Shown piece by piece: positions 42,001 through 48,268 of a stretch of 64,000 nucleotides of DNA. Below the pieces are notes generated by a model. The model ran no database searches. It saw nothing but the letters and a program-made list of their open reading frames with translations, and was not told where the DNA came from. A program made the position numbers and the translations under genes. The stretch comes from Tritrichomonas musculus (lineage: Eukaryota; Parabasalia; Tritrichomonadida; Tritrichomonadidae): positions 3,968,001-4,032,000 of the forward strand of contig JAPFFF010000009.1 in the NCBI GenBank assembly GCA_039105265.1. Direction: 5' to 3'. Within the stretch, counting starts at the first letter, position 1; each line of letters opens with the position of its first letter.

Positions 42001-43461
42001 TGTTCAAGTATGAAGACATTTGAATACAAAGGAACAAAATTGCAATCAATTCAATGCCGAACTTTCTTTGGTTGCAAATCATTGACTCGTTTCAAACTTC
42101 AAAATCTTAAATACACGAATAATCATCTTTCTAATGATAAAGAAAGCATCGAAGAAGAAAATAACGAGGAAGAAGAAACCGCTGCTTTGTATCGAACACC
42201 GACGAGGTTTTCTACATCATTATTCTCAATTGGCTGTCAAGCATTCATGAATTGTTCGTCATTGAGAGAAGTCATCATTGAAGATGAATCGAAGAAGATT
42301 AATACAGTTAAATTTAATCAAAACGGTTCACCTCTCTTTGTTTATCCTGACCATTCTAAAGATTACTTCCACAACTACATCGTTGTGTCGAAGAGACAAA
42401 CAATTCAAAAGAAAGCTTTTTGTAACTGCAAAGTTTTGACTAATGTTAAAATCTTCCTCGGAAATCTCGAGGAGATTCAAACGAACGCATTCAAGAATTG
42501 CATTGCTTTATTCACATTGGATATCAACTCGCAGTACTGGGAATATCTCATGACTGAAGGCACTGACTTTTCATCCTTCATTGACACTTATGAAGAGTTG
42601 CAAATCAAACTTTTTAATAAGAACAAATTCGTGAGAACTTTGCCAGTTCCAACTGAACCGAAACCACTCATTCCACATGAACCAACAACAACAACAAATG
42701 ATAATTCCAATTCATCTATCCTCAATGAAGAAGAAGAAATTGAAAATAATGATGCTGCTGTTGTTGTTGAAGAAGAAGATAAAAATGAAATCGTTCATGT
42801 TAAGAATTACAGCGGAATTCGTATGCTTAAAGATTGTTTGAGTTCTTTGGATAAAACAAAGAATTCTATCGTTTATGGTGGCAATTATATTTGGAGATTT
42901 GGTATTCGAGTTTTTAAGGAATATGCTTCTTCGTTGGATAGAACAAAGCCTTTGTTTGTCATCTTTCCAGAACTCGATCAAGTCCAACAAACAAAGAAAA
43001 GTCAGAGAAAGAAGAATCCTCGTTTGAATGAGAAGTATCTGATACCAAAAGTGCCAGAATGGATCAACGAAGTAGTCATCTTGAACCCAGTGACAGGAAT
43101 AAGATGCTTCAAGAAATACGCATCATCACTCGACAAAACTTTGCCTTTCTTCTCATTCGACTGTCCCATCAAGGAAGAGCTGAAACAAGATCATAGCGAA
43201 ATGCGTCATTACAAGTACTACTTGATGACAACAAGCGAAATGATGGCTTTGAATAAATCAGAGGAAATGAGCAATAATAAAGATGAAGAAAATACCGAAG
43301 CCGTTGTTGTTGCTGCTGTTAATGATGCTCCACAAAATGTTGTCGAGCCTCAACCTTGCGTGATTGAAGAGAAACAAATCGTTGAGCCTGATAGGCAGCC
43401 TGAAAATAAGAAAAATCGTACCAAGAAGGCAAAAGTAGCCAAAAAGAAGAAGTTTGCTTAA
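30016..43461 (+). CDS. Giant BspA-type leucine-rich repeat protein (about 4,481 residues)
   Basis: One uninterrupted frame. Start taken at 30016 rather than 29962 because an initiator-like TCATA abuts it. The protein is built from BspA/TpLRR (LRR_5) repeats of about 23 residues with the pattern IGxxAFxxCxxLxxVxIPxSVxxI, in blocks separated by linkers. Two pairs of long duplicated modules are visible (34018-34730 with 35020-35735; 37140-39830 with 40290-42640). One linker is Lys/Glu/Gln-rich with EKKEQ/ENDQ units (about 39060-39390). Five SSLDKT-like motifs occur in the C-terminal third. The tail is lysine-rich (KKAKVAKKKKFA). There is no signal peptide and no membrane span, unlike surface BspA proteins, so an intracellular scaffold or cytoskeletal role is as likely as adhesion. 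The length is exceptional for the family. Keeping 13.4 kb open in AT-rich DNA shows strong selection. Confidence 0.9.
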   Translation: MKNKAEETEQKDSLPKISFSIQTRDLSDTISETYVKSLIGLPDYIYERNYSKESKLQKIGHESFQNRNLYSITFPPSLTTILPKAMDKLRYLFQITFLKSDINENFLEDIGDSALRNTDIDLIDIPENIRKIGKYCFPKTLKQINFENGAPHLTYIGNNAFNNTQLETIQIPLNITPFCQAKNIFSQCKLLKKIIFDSYINKNDPPAIDYEDNKEIEKRVLLKRLEYEDRLNIAQDTDINIKITDLEAEIGDPYFDSKAPLDFAQYMMLSQTNLTNLEVFISNLNKFYFYNTPNLITITIPAKKDGRYIKQKGCLYTKDKRKLIVAERNIKNVTILANCQVITNYALNIQTLEKVSFEKNSELQEISSFAFAESNIKKLIIPDSVNFISHGAFYGCVNLESINVPTSLNVLDIATFSYSKLKEIKIPKSVTIIDSYCFYKCSQLKRVEFEEDSGLILIGIYAFANTKIESISIPKTVEKIGDFCFINCRKLKKVQFDSDSNLTEIGKECFRGTKIESIELPQKIEEFDFLNTKIKNVTFSIDSTFQDLTNFGSSLITSIVIPSSVTIICLNAFIDCFNLSEVKVNDISNSKLEFISPGSFYNCKSLTTFEVPKTVKYFGQNCFRNCAKYNGQIEVNNDTNITVQMSAFENSGVTVFNSKSRNIKICQNAFRNCKGLSQFSAEAEIECILEKSSFFNCSSLTGVKLHYDTNRVELGESCFMNTAITEIEIPSNLQIIPKFCFKNCKNLKKVTINEDSQITLISKESFLKSGVETILIPSKTETIETVSFKDCSQLKTVTFSMKLKECTLEEKAFYNSGIESLNILKGIKKINDSCFQKCSNLKKVTFSKDLSFDSIGDQVFHSTGIESIIIPSCISNISESAFRNCQNLQTVTFQGKNTFVSQYAFTGCTKLQKVKCKSPITLETAQDTEIFSSPKVYLTLNQDQINKIIIQTFFTNLKPYFQDFIRFDFQRTLAFNMKWRFNELFDCSSCIHFEEPIAEHLKYHILEIQDGGYYKNCMKKLCFCDFSTNELKVAKETEVIKSNAFKNSRLKRIEFEEGCQLKTIKNFVFEYLQIEEITIPDTVTSIGNSAFSNCYSLRKVTIKPTSQLTTIGSHAFEKTAIETILFPETLTTVSDFAFYETFYLLEIENYSKKVNFGEFSFYRSSIANINFPDTCVFSYSSFKECLNLRELSFVGKDQDVLIDEESFAFSGLEELKIKCKATINANAFMSCMYLKKITLNGPNIEFHKSSFINTNVEVCVINLNYQIYPDIKDIIATSIEKCSIKCNCDKEDTEYSFLVNHKCISTNNTLIYADMIDNFSLTKEGGNNDKTKKNEILQIPSSVKKLDFPIMTHIKKIIFPSNCSLEDLGAPGFFSYYSLTEITIPKLVKVIPDGLFENCHFLKVLQFEEGSLLEEIGSYSFSKTKIVKAYLPNSVQVIHKGAFSDNPCLTEVTFEGETIEDEAFESTGLTSFTLSNNTVTIGSNAFAYCHSLTTFNVDIDNSKLASIGSEAFLDTSITMINIPPQIKAIEPLVFASCQSLKEVNISLNSSIEKVDTTSFSTTPSLTKLTMSRTILNLFEYILDPDPSFLSVLDSSSQNFVVIDDKKDQKVSLILNFSEENTINSYTNNCYVINHELVYANLIDNHLLYEKPTDENNENIENKDNLKSNEILKVPINVKKLNFPPMTHVRRVLWSTDGIVEDFGSPGLFQYYNLTQFTIPKSVKVIPPYSFKDCHFLSILMFEDESALEEIGEYSFANTRIKKVRFPDSVKVIHKLAFFNNLNLKEVIFKGETIEDEAFAQTGITLFRLSNNVKTIGSGAFRDCHSLLSFTIDIDNSKLSEIGSYAFSETSIKLFNIPQNVKVIQPFTFSGCKKLRNVNISAKSKLEIIDKYSFAGNLSLLYINIPKTIKKLSYKAFINTPSLQSIMDESNDDFCVFEDNSIYAKDKSLVFVPRNLKQYKLIPNCLVIHSGSFCGPNLEKVSFSDNSLICIEKCGFAHSTGLKSITIPSSVQYIGSECFIDCRNLDIVDFEPGSKFKNIPKYCFAYSGLKTICLPASIEVINHSSFSFCNNLKTVNLEATNTKFIGEFAFSETSINDMKLPPSIEFIGNCAFRGNESFKSIDLTNIKKFEKSVDIRQIYRKSRKDLIKSKKETLKLINNYSEQPTIEFDTMQINANYNINNNENKSPRRYYGTNSKIPVQKASYAMLKKLPGIIKPDPNNNAKVSKISSPTKLAKLPPIAPPQNQSNDPSPRRNKQSTKATNNEEQKTNDIEIKQSEKCFIHENAFIQSCVKTFKFNLENVEWLDFLENCSQIERFYPNTNILIRLEKTGKENKHSKLLDGSMFTITKYKCRNQTSIPCLNYQSLNELTIPNQITSFRPYNFTFCEKLTAVTFDEGIDIKSIPKYCFAYCFSLKEISIPIRVELIDKFAFYSCSSLEKVNFSKNNKLKAIQDGAFSKCERLTSFHISKSVKEIGNSAFMECISLSKVSFSDNCVLNSIKENCFSKCIKLSTITLPKNVVDIPGNCFSFSGMKSIKMPANLKTIGKRAFYSCGNLNAVIFNDKITEIGEFAFAKDASLVSIDLPNSLSKIKSCAFMDCYNLQKVNTTEKTKLVVIQDGSFENTQIEELRISSNATEIFSPRNIPKLNKIKFTQNSPKHFIKMKDGSIYKKNNDAKLDENEIVNIDEIEKSFVESLTSKNNEQKYNYSKMANKILFQRNRSKYSPDKISKHPVLSLVFYPKNSEIIEIHQDCFSIGDSVLDGMNNLSVIEYKKGVTNSVMNFPNYNHLYTGIQNNLTEIKINGEFCNLEPKVFSYFRSLEIFEVSDQTKLALIPKEAFIGCSNLCEVYIPSTCYSIEEGAFKDCVRLRVFEIVKVKTKGNKTKPSNSLKLINKEAFYNCSSLESFSIPSSVAKIGKCAFMNCLSLKDVHFEQSKEESLEAIQQGAFKNCKSLESFSLPSSVVHLGPSAFMNCFKLKTFEYNGSQLEDIQCRTFANCASLERIEIHGLKFTIEEQPDQSKQVKDKKKQAENKEEKKEQTENDQEKKEQAENDQEKKEQVENDEDKKDQTENEGLNKVCSDACNTLLTDENKKEQTENDQGKKEQAENEEDKTGQTENDQDRKEQADEEEKPKKKSFNHQFQIGDEAFMNCTSLKEIIIEDQSKNVTTIKYNDNGVPLFVYPPSIYRNDKYIYKQVIHKKAFYNCTSLTYARFFLGNLQRFCSSAFENCFSLKTMEINSQFWRFLLTEAVDATSFIGTPSDFQVQQFNKNKLVQLQFDVTRHPVHVRGQRHFPQYLSSLDKTMPNFVDFPVKLLAVSNTIEQPQKQVISQPKPKQPQQQPQPQTQKENKLSQSLDKTFFNSLEPIREYLINNNIHLILQRTKNEKVTDFCLYGTKYKDNSINWDNFEANSLLKSQPMSNISQLTQYLHSYTFPSFYELTQIVFDDDLQITSIPKLCFAYTALKEITIPSSVEKIGKYAFLSCSNLEKVSFSENSKLMIIKDSAFSKCPKLESIQLPDEVEIIQDNCFSYTGLKSIVIPSHIDTISPRTFYCCNQLKKVVLSDNIYEIGEFAFARNNMLKRIDLPNSVEQIKSCAFMDCYNLKKVNTTEKTRLIIIEEGSFENTQIEELRINSDATELFSPRNVPKLNKIIFSKGPPTYFIQMKDGSIYERTIKLDYLYDSELDGTEVIKAIRNDFDKSNYYYSAFYHDRKSLKNNDYVKEYTQAAKEMLFQRNRSRFSPEEWDDHPILKLIFVPKGLKMIQIHQDCFSIGDSVLDGMKYLSIIEYKKGITNSVMNFPNYNHLYTGIQNKITEIKINGEFCNLEPKVFSYFKSLEHFEVSKQTDLPFIPKEAFIGCSNLREVYLPSSCYSIEEGAFKDCVKLKVFEIRSEKIISSLSDLSIKNYTHSTKLLEFIRKEAFCNCSLLESIKIPSGIYAICEGAFMNCTNLKEVVFEPSSKDEEDENQDTLEIIEKNAFKNCKSLQLFILPSSCSYIGSAAFMNCSSMKTFEYKGTKLQSIQCRTFFGCKSLTRFKLQNLKYTNNHLSNDKESIEEENNEEEETAALYRTPTRFSTSLFSIGCQAFMNCSSLREVIIEDESKKINTVKFNQNGSPLFVYPDHSKDYFHNYIVVSKRQTIQKKAFCNCKVLTNVKIFLGNLEEIQTNAFKNCIALFTLDINSQYWEYLMTEGTDFSSFIDTYEELQIKLFNKNKFVRTLPVPTEPKPLIPHEPTTTTNDNSNSSILNEEEEIENNDAAVVVEEEDKNEIVHVKNYSGIRMLKDCLSSLDKTKNSIVYGGNYIWRFGIRVFKEYASSLDRTKPLFVIFPELDQVQQTKKSQRKKNPRLNEKYLIPKVPEWINEVVILNPVTGIRCFKKYASSLDKTLPFFSFDCPIKEELKQDHSEMRHYKYYLMTTSEMMALNKSEEMSNNKDEENTEAVVVAAVNDAPQNVVEPQPCVIEEKQIVEPDRQPENKKNRTKKAKVAKKKKFA
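34018..35735 (+). repeat. Tandem duplicated LRR super-module (pair 1)
   Basis: 34018-34730 and 35020-35735 encode collinear modules. Both open with EIL.(I/V)P..VKKL.FP.MTH, share GETIEDEAF, DIDNSKL and the order of all repeats, and are separated by an Asn/Asp/Glu-rich linker. Confidence 0.85.
37140..42640 (+). repeat. Duplicated LRR super-module of about 2.5 kb (pair 2)
   Basis: 37140-39830 and 40290-42640 encode collinear modules with long near-identical stretches, for example EIHQDCFSIGDSVLDGM, TNSVMNFPNYNHLYTGIQN and EIKINGEFCNLEPKVFSYF. They differ mostly in linkers: the Lys/Glu-rich insert is only in the first copy. Confidence 0.9.
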
Positions 43462-43998
43462 ATTTATTTTATTTTGTATAAAGATTTTCATATTTTGCGT
43501 TATTTTTTTTTTTTTTTTTTTTGCCTTTTTTTCATAAGCTTGAATTAAGGGTATAGTTGTTTTTTTCCCCTAAATTTTGAATGGTTTATTCATTGAAAAA
43601 GTTCAAAATTCAACTTTTCTCTTTCACCTAACAGGCCAAATAACTATAGAATAATTTTGCAATTATCTTTTATATTCACAACTAATTCTGTATCGTGATT
43701 ACACCACTTAAAAAACTCCTAATAATCAAATCTTATATGCTTATCTTTAATTTAATTTTTTTTTTTTTTTTATTAAAAAAGATAGTGTATCAATTATTTT
43801 TTTGAGTTTAATCTATATCTATTTAATCTTTGATTTTTCTTGGAAGAAATTTTAAGAATTTTGTGAAAGAATTAAAGTAAGATGACGTTTTATTTCAATC
43901 CAAAATAAACGTTCTCTTGAAAATAAATAATATTATATATATTATAATATTATAATGAAAATAAATAATATATATAATTTAATTAAATTTTTTATTCA
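43462..43998. other. AT-rich intergenic region with long poly-T
   Basis: Contains T runs of about 20 bases (near 43502) and 18 bases (near 43757), and AT dinucleotide-like repeats at about 43925-43980. It is the 3' flank of the giant LRR gene (plus) and of the ankyrin locus (minus). No gene seen. Confidence 0.55.
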
Positions 43999-45705
43999 TT
44001 AGGTTTTTATAAGTCCACTATTTTTAGACGAATATGCCCAGCTATCATTGATTGTACCTGAAGATTTGGATCTTAAAACTTGAATGATTTCTGGTTTATT
44101 TTTTTCAATTGCCAATTGATATGCAGTTATATAAATATTAATTTTAAGCTTGATTTATTATTCAAATCGAATTTTAAAAGTATACTCATATTTAACATTA
44201 TTAAAATATTATAAAAATATGATCAAACATAAGATTTTAAATGTCATTCAAATATATGTTTTTAAATTTTACAAAAAATTGGTTAAAAATATTAATAATA
44301 TTAACATCAATATTTTTATTAGTTAATAAAAGTTTGATAATTTCAATATTTTCTTTCTCAACTGCTGCATATAATGCTGTCCGATGAATTTAAATCTGAA
44401 TCTCATTAAACTACATGTTTTTAAATGTAATTTAAATATATAGTTTTAAATTTTATTCAAATTCATGATTTTAAATTGGATTCAAACACATAATTTTAAA
44501 TGTCATTCAAATATATTATTTTAAATATCATTCAAATATATGATTTTAAATGATATTCAAATATATAATTCTAAATTGAATTCAAATATATGATTTTAAA
44601 TGCTATTTAAATTTATGATTTTAAATGCTATTTAAATTTATGATTTTAAATGATATTCAAATATATGATTTTAAATGTGATTCAAATATATAATTTTAAA
44701 TACTATTCAAATATATGATTATTAATGATATTCAAATATATGATTTTAAATGCTATTTAAATTTATGATTTTAAATGTTATTTAAATTGATGATTTTAAA
44801 TGATATTCAAATATATGATTTTAAATGTGATTCAAATATATGATTATAAACGGTATCTAAATTTATGATTTTAAATGAGATTCAAATATATGATTTTAAA
44901 TGAGATTCAAATATATGATTTTAAATGCTATTTAAATTTATGATTTTAAATGAGATTCAAATATATGATTTTAAATGAGATTCAAATATATGATTTTAAA
45001 TACTATTCAAATATATGATTATTAATGATATTCAAATATATAATTCTAAATTGAATTCAAATATATGATTTTAAATGAGATTCAAATATATGATTTTAAA
45101 TACCATTCAAATATATGATTTTAAATACTATTCAAATATATGATTTTAAATACCATTCAAATATATGATTTTAAATGCTATTTAAATTTATGATTTTAAA
45201 TATAGTTCAAATATATGATTTTAAATTTCATTCAAATAAATGATTTTGAATTTTATAAAAAATATATTTTGAAAATATTAATAACATTAACATCAATGTT
45301 TTTATTAGTTAATAAAAGTTTGATAATTTCAATATTTTCTTTCTCAACTGCTGCATATAATGCTGTCTGATGAAATTATAATTGAATTTCATTCAAATAT
45401 ATAGTTTTAAATTTTATTCAAATATATGATTTTAAATACCATTCAAATATATGATTTTAAATACTATTCAAATATATGATTTTAAATACCATTCAAATAT
45501 ATGATTTTAAATGCTATTTAAATTTATGATTTTAAATATAGTTCAAATATATGATTTTAAATTTCATTCAAATAAATGATTTTGAATTTTATAAAAAATA
45601 TATTTTGAAAATATTAATAACATTAACATCAATATTTTTATTAGTTAATAAAAGTTTAATAATTTCAATATTTTCTTTCTCAACTGCTGCATATAATGCT
45701 GTCTG
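43999..45705 (-). other. Four intact ankyrin-repeat units separated by noncoding spacers (locus A)
   Basis: Read on the minus strand, four open units lie downstream of the DUF3447 gene: 45622-45705, 45286-45369, 44300-44383 (each TALYAAVEKENIEIIKLLL... ending IDVN) and a terminal one at 43999-44127 (TAYQLAIEKNKPEIIQVL...) ending in TAA. Each unit is stop-free and matches the ankyrin consensus, while spacers of about 160-900 bases are noncoding and partly minisatellite. The breaks fall at the same point, after D-V-N and before R-T-A-L. They may be exons of the gene at 45778-46917, or relics. I found no GT-AG pair that joins them in frame at a common position. Confidence 0.6.
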
Positions 45706-45780
45706 ATGAAATTATAATTGAATTTCATTCAAATATATTATTTTAAATGGAATTCAAATATCCAAAAAAGAATTGTGTTA
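44400..45780. repeat. AT-rich interspersed minisatellite (about 21-24 bp units)
   Basis: Dozens of units based on TTCAAATATATGATTTTAAA, with alternating 4-6 base linkers (TGAGA, TACCA, TGCTA, TGATA). Larger blocks are duplicated: the ankyrin unit plus flank at 45236-45420 recurs almost identically at 45575-45750. The unit resembles the sequence that precedes each ankyrin segment, so it probably arose by amplification of spacer DNA. Confidence 0.9.
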
Positions 45781-46917
45781 AATTTTTATTGCATAAATTA
45801 TTGTCGTGTTTATATCAATATCTTTTTCGTTTAAAAGAATTGTTACTGGTATATAGTAATCATATTTACATAAATAAAAAAATGATGATTCATTAATTAA
45901 ATCCTTTTGTTCAAAATACAAATTGTAATATTTAAGGCTATTAACCATGATATCATTTAAATTTTCTTTTTCATTAGATAGATAATGATCTAGAATATAA
46001 TTAGCAATATCATTGTGATGACATTTAATTGATTCATTTAAACATTCTTTATATGAATTATTATTTGGATTAATGCTATTTTCTTCAAGCGAGTGAATAA
46101 TATCTCCATTTTTGCCATGTATTGCGTAAAGCCACAACGATGGTGTTAATTTAACTTCATTCAATTTCAAAAAATTAAAAATTTGAATTGATCCATAAAA
46201 TACAGCATATTCAATTAATGAAATTTCCTCTTCTTTGAGCAAAAAATTGTTTGTCTCATAAATTGATTGATTAATTATTGAATCAAGTGGATAAGAAACT
46301 TGATTTACATATTTGACAAAATCGTCAATTAAATCTTTTTGTATCAGTTCACAAATATAATCGTCATTTTCACCTTTTATCCTCTTTTCGTTAAAATTCT
46401 CTGGCAATCCTTTTGTAAACCAATCTTCTTCTTCTAATTTTTTTGGGAAACAATCTTCTTCTTTTAATACTTTTGGATACCATTTATCGTCTAAAAATTC
46501 GCGAATTTCAGGTGAAAAATATTGTGGATAATGCGCTTTGACATATTTTTTTTGAGTGATTATTTTAGTAATTTGGTTATCAAATTTAAATAGGCCTTCT
46601 TGATGGAGAAACAAGAGAATCTTTTTGTTACTTTTAAAAATATGAAAAAGTTCTGAATTTGGAATTTTCGTTTTAATATCTTCTTTGAAAAATCTCAAAA
46701 TTTCTTCGATCTTACTGTCAAAGATATCGTCGCGATGATGATTATTAGAAATTCTTAATACAAAATGTAATAGTGAAATGAGCTCATATCGATCTTCATG
46801 AAATCTAGTATCTTCAAGTATATTATGAAGAGTTTCATTTTTTTTATTACTTTCAAGGTAATCCAGTAGCTTTTCTTGGATTTTTTTCATTTTCTCCAAG
46901 TATTCATCGAGATTCAT
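45778..46917 (-). CDS. DUF3447/ankyrin protein, N-terminal part (locus A)
   Basis: 379 residues from the ATG at 46915-46917; the frame extends further 5' but only with a TTG. The N-terminal helical domain (NHHRDDIF, IPNSELFHIFKSNKKILLFL) and the centre (NEKRIKGENDDYICELIQKD, SLIEYAVFYGSIQIFNFLKL, LIQ...HHNDIANYIL) are those of trichomonad DUF3447 proteins, which continue into ankyrin repeats. The open frame ends at FYLCKYDYYIPVTILLNEKD then IDINTTIIYAIKI, in the first ankyrin repeat. The next ankyrin unit begins about 70 bases beyond the stop. Ankyrin repeats bind proteins; no specific partner is known. Either the protein is truncated here or the downstream units are joined to it at RNA level. 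Confidence 0.78.
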   Translation of the reverse strand: MNLDEYLEKMKKIQEKLLDYLESNKKNETLHNILEDTRFHEDRYELISLLHFVLRISNNHHRDDIFDSKIEEILRFFKEDIKTKIPNSELFHIFKSNKKILLFLHQEGLFKFDNQITKIITQKKYVKAHYPQYFSPEIREFLDDKWYPKVLKEEDCFPKKLEEEDWFTKGLPENFNEKRIKGENDDYICELIQKDLIDDFVKYVNQVSYPLDSIINQSIYETNNFLLKEEEISLIEYAVFYGSIQIFNFLKLNEVKLTPSLWLYAIHGKNGDIIHSLEENSINPNNNSYKECLNESIKCHHNDIANYILDHYLSNEKENLNDIMVNSLKYYNLYFEQKDLINESSFFYLCKYDYYIPVTILLNEKDIDINTTIIYAIKI

Positions 46918-47110
46918 TTCAAGAAATAATGGTAGCAAAATTGCACTTTTGCATAAATTTTCATTCAATTTTTTCAAAAGTTACATAAAGCCAAAAAATT
47001 GATTATCTATTTAATTAATTAATAATATTTATCTAAATAATAGTATTTTTTGGAGATTCAAATTCAATACTTTTTTTTTTTATTTAAATTTTTGGAATTA
47101 TTTGAATGAT

Positions 47111-47526
47111 GGCTTGTTATTTTGAGAATCGATATTAAAAACGTCACTTTTTGCATCTGATACTCGACTATCAGTTTAAAAATCTGATATCGAGATTATC
47201 TATTATCAAGATATCAGATATGAAATGCGATATAAAAATAATTGCAAATTTGATTTCAATTACAGAGATCTTGAGATCTCAAACAGATTTATCTTTTTTT
47301 ATAATTGGTATTTGTGATTTTAAAATATTTAAAAATAAATAATATAATGTATTGATGTTTATTTTAATATTAAAATCAAAAAATACATTCTTTTTTATGA
47401 AATATTTGAGATTAAACTACGATCATATATTTATCAAAAAGTTTAATTGAAAATTCTGATATCAAAAGCTGAGAAAAAAATTCTCGATCTCTGAAATCGA
47501 TCTCGAGAATCGGAGAATAACAAGCC
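47111..47526. mobile_element. Short terminal-inverted-repeat element (about 0.4 kb)
   Basis: Left end GGCTTGTTATTTTGAGAATC; the reverse complement of the right end reads GGCTTGTTATTCTCCGATTC. Inner palindromes (GAGATCTTGAGATCTC at about 47265-47280 and TCGATCTC...GATCTCGAGA near 47484-47507) add secondary structure. No coding capacity. A clean target duplication is not evident. Confidence 0.55.
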
Positions 47527-47653
47527 TATTTTTGAATGTTTTATTGTATGCCATTTTATGGTGTATTTTAATTACAAATAAAATTGAAATACATAAATTA
47601 TTAAAAATTATTTAGATGTACTTATTATTTTTTGATATATAGGCTTATAAACT

Positions 47654-47743
47654 CAAATGCAGATGTTGACAATTTCATGAAATTGACGTTCCAGAAAACC
47701 ACTCCTCTTTGGAACCAAGAACTTGGTTCTCAGTCTGCATTTG
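47654..47743. repeat. Nested inverted repeats, three-way-junction-like
   Basis: The outer stem CAAATGCAGA (47654-47663) pairs with TCTGCATTTG (47734-47743). It encloses the palindrome AATTTCATGAAATT and a tight hairpin GAACCAAG-AA-CTTGGTTC (47712-47729). It could be a structured RNA or the end of a small mobile element. Confidence 0.55.
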
Positions 47744-48268
47744 ATATCAATGAGGAGGGAGTCCAACACTCGAAAATAATACAGAAAATTTAGGAAAGCT
47801 CAATTTCTGTTGCATTTTGTTTCGTTTCATTTGAAAAAGTTGATTCAGTGTTCAATTTCTGTTGCTTCTGGTTTCCCTTTTTTAATTGTTTTGCTATTTC
47901 GTGTTGTATTTAAGCTAGATTTTGTTTCTATATTTGTTTTTTGATCTTTTTGTTCGGCCTGCTGTGCACATGTCTTGTTATTTAATTGAATTGTTGGTAG
48001 AAAATGCTGATTATTAGTTGTTTGGCTTGTTGGTAACACATTCGAATGCGTTTAGATGATTTGACTGTTTATCTTGATAATTAATAAAAAATTCGAAGGT
48101 TTAAAGAAGATTTATGAATCGCTCGATATTGATCATATTTGAAATTTGATTCTAAAGAATTAACTGAAATAGATCGAAATTTTGCACCATCTGATATAAT
48201 ATTTATTTTAATTATAGAATATGTAAAAAAGATAAATTTATCAATGCATATTTTAGGGAAAAATTGTT
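47744..48268. other. Intergenic region, nothing clear
   Basis: CAATTTCTGTTGC occurs twice (about 47800 and 47852). A 64-codon open frame here lacks an ATG and is not called. No RNA gene or element boundary seen. Confidence 0.45.

Noticed and set aside
44400..45780. CRISPR-like repeat/spacer pattern or centromere satellite
   Set aside because: The short alternating linkers are variants of the repeat itself, and the array is only about 1.4 kb and mixed with ankyrin units.
47845..48039. 64-codon minus-strand frame
   Set aside because: No ATG start, Gln/Thr/Lys-rich without a recognisable pattern, and no initiator-like motif.
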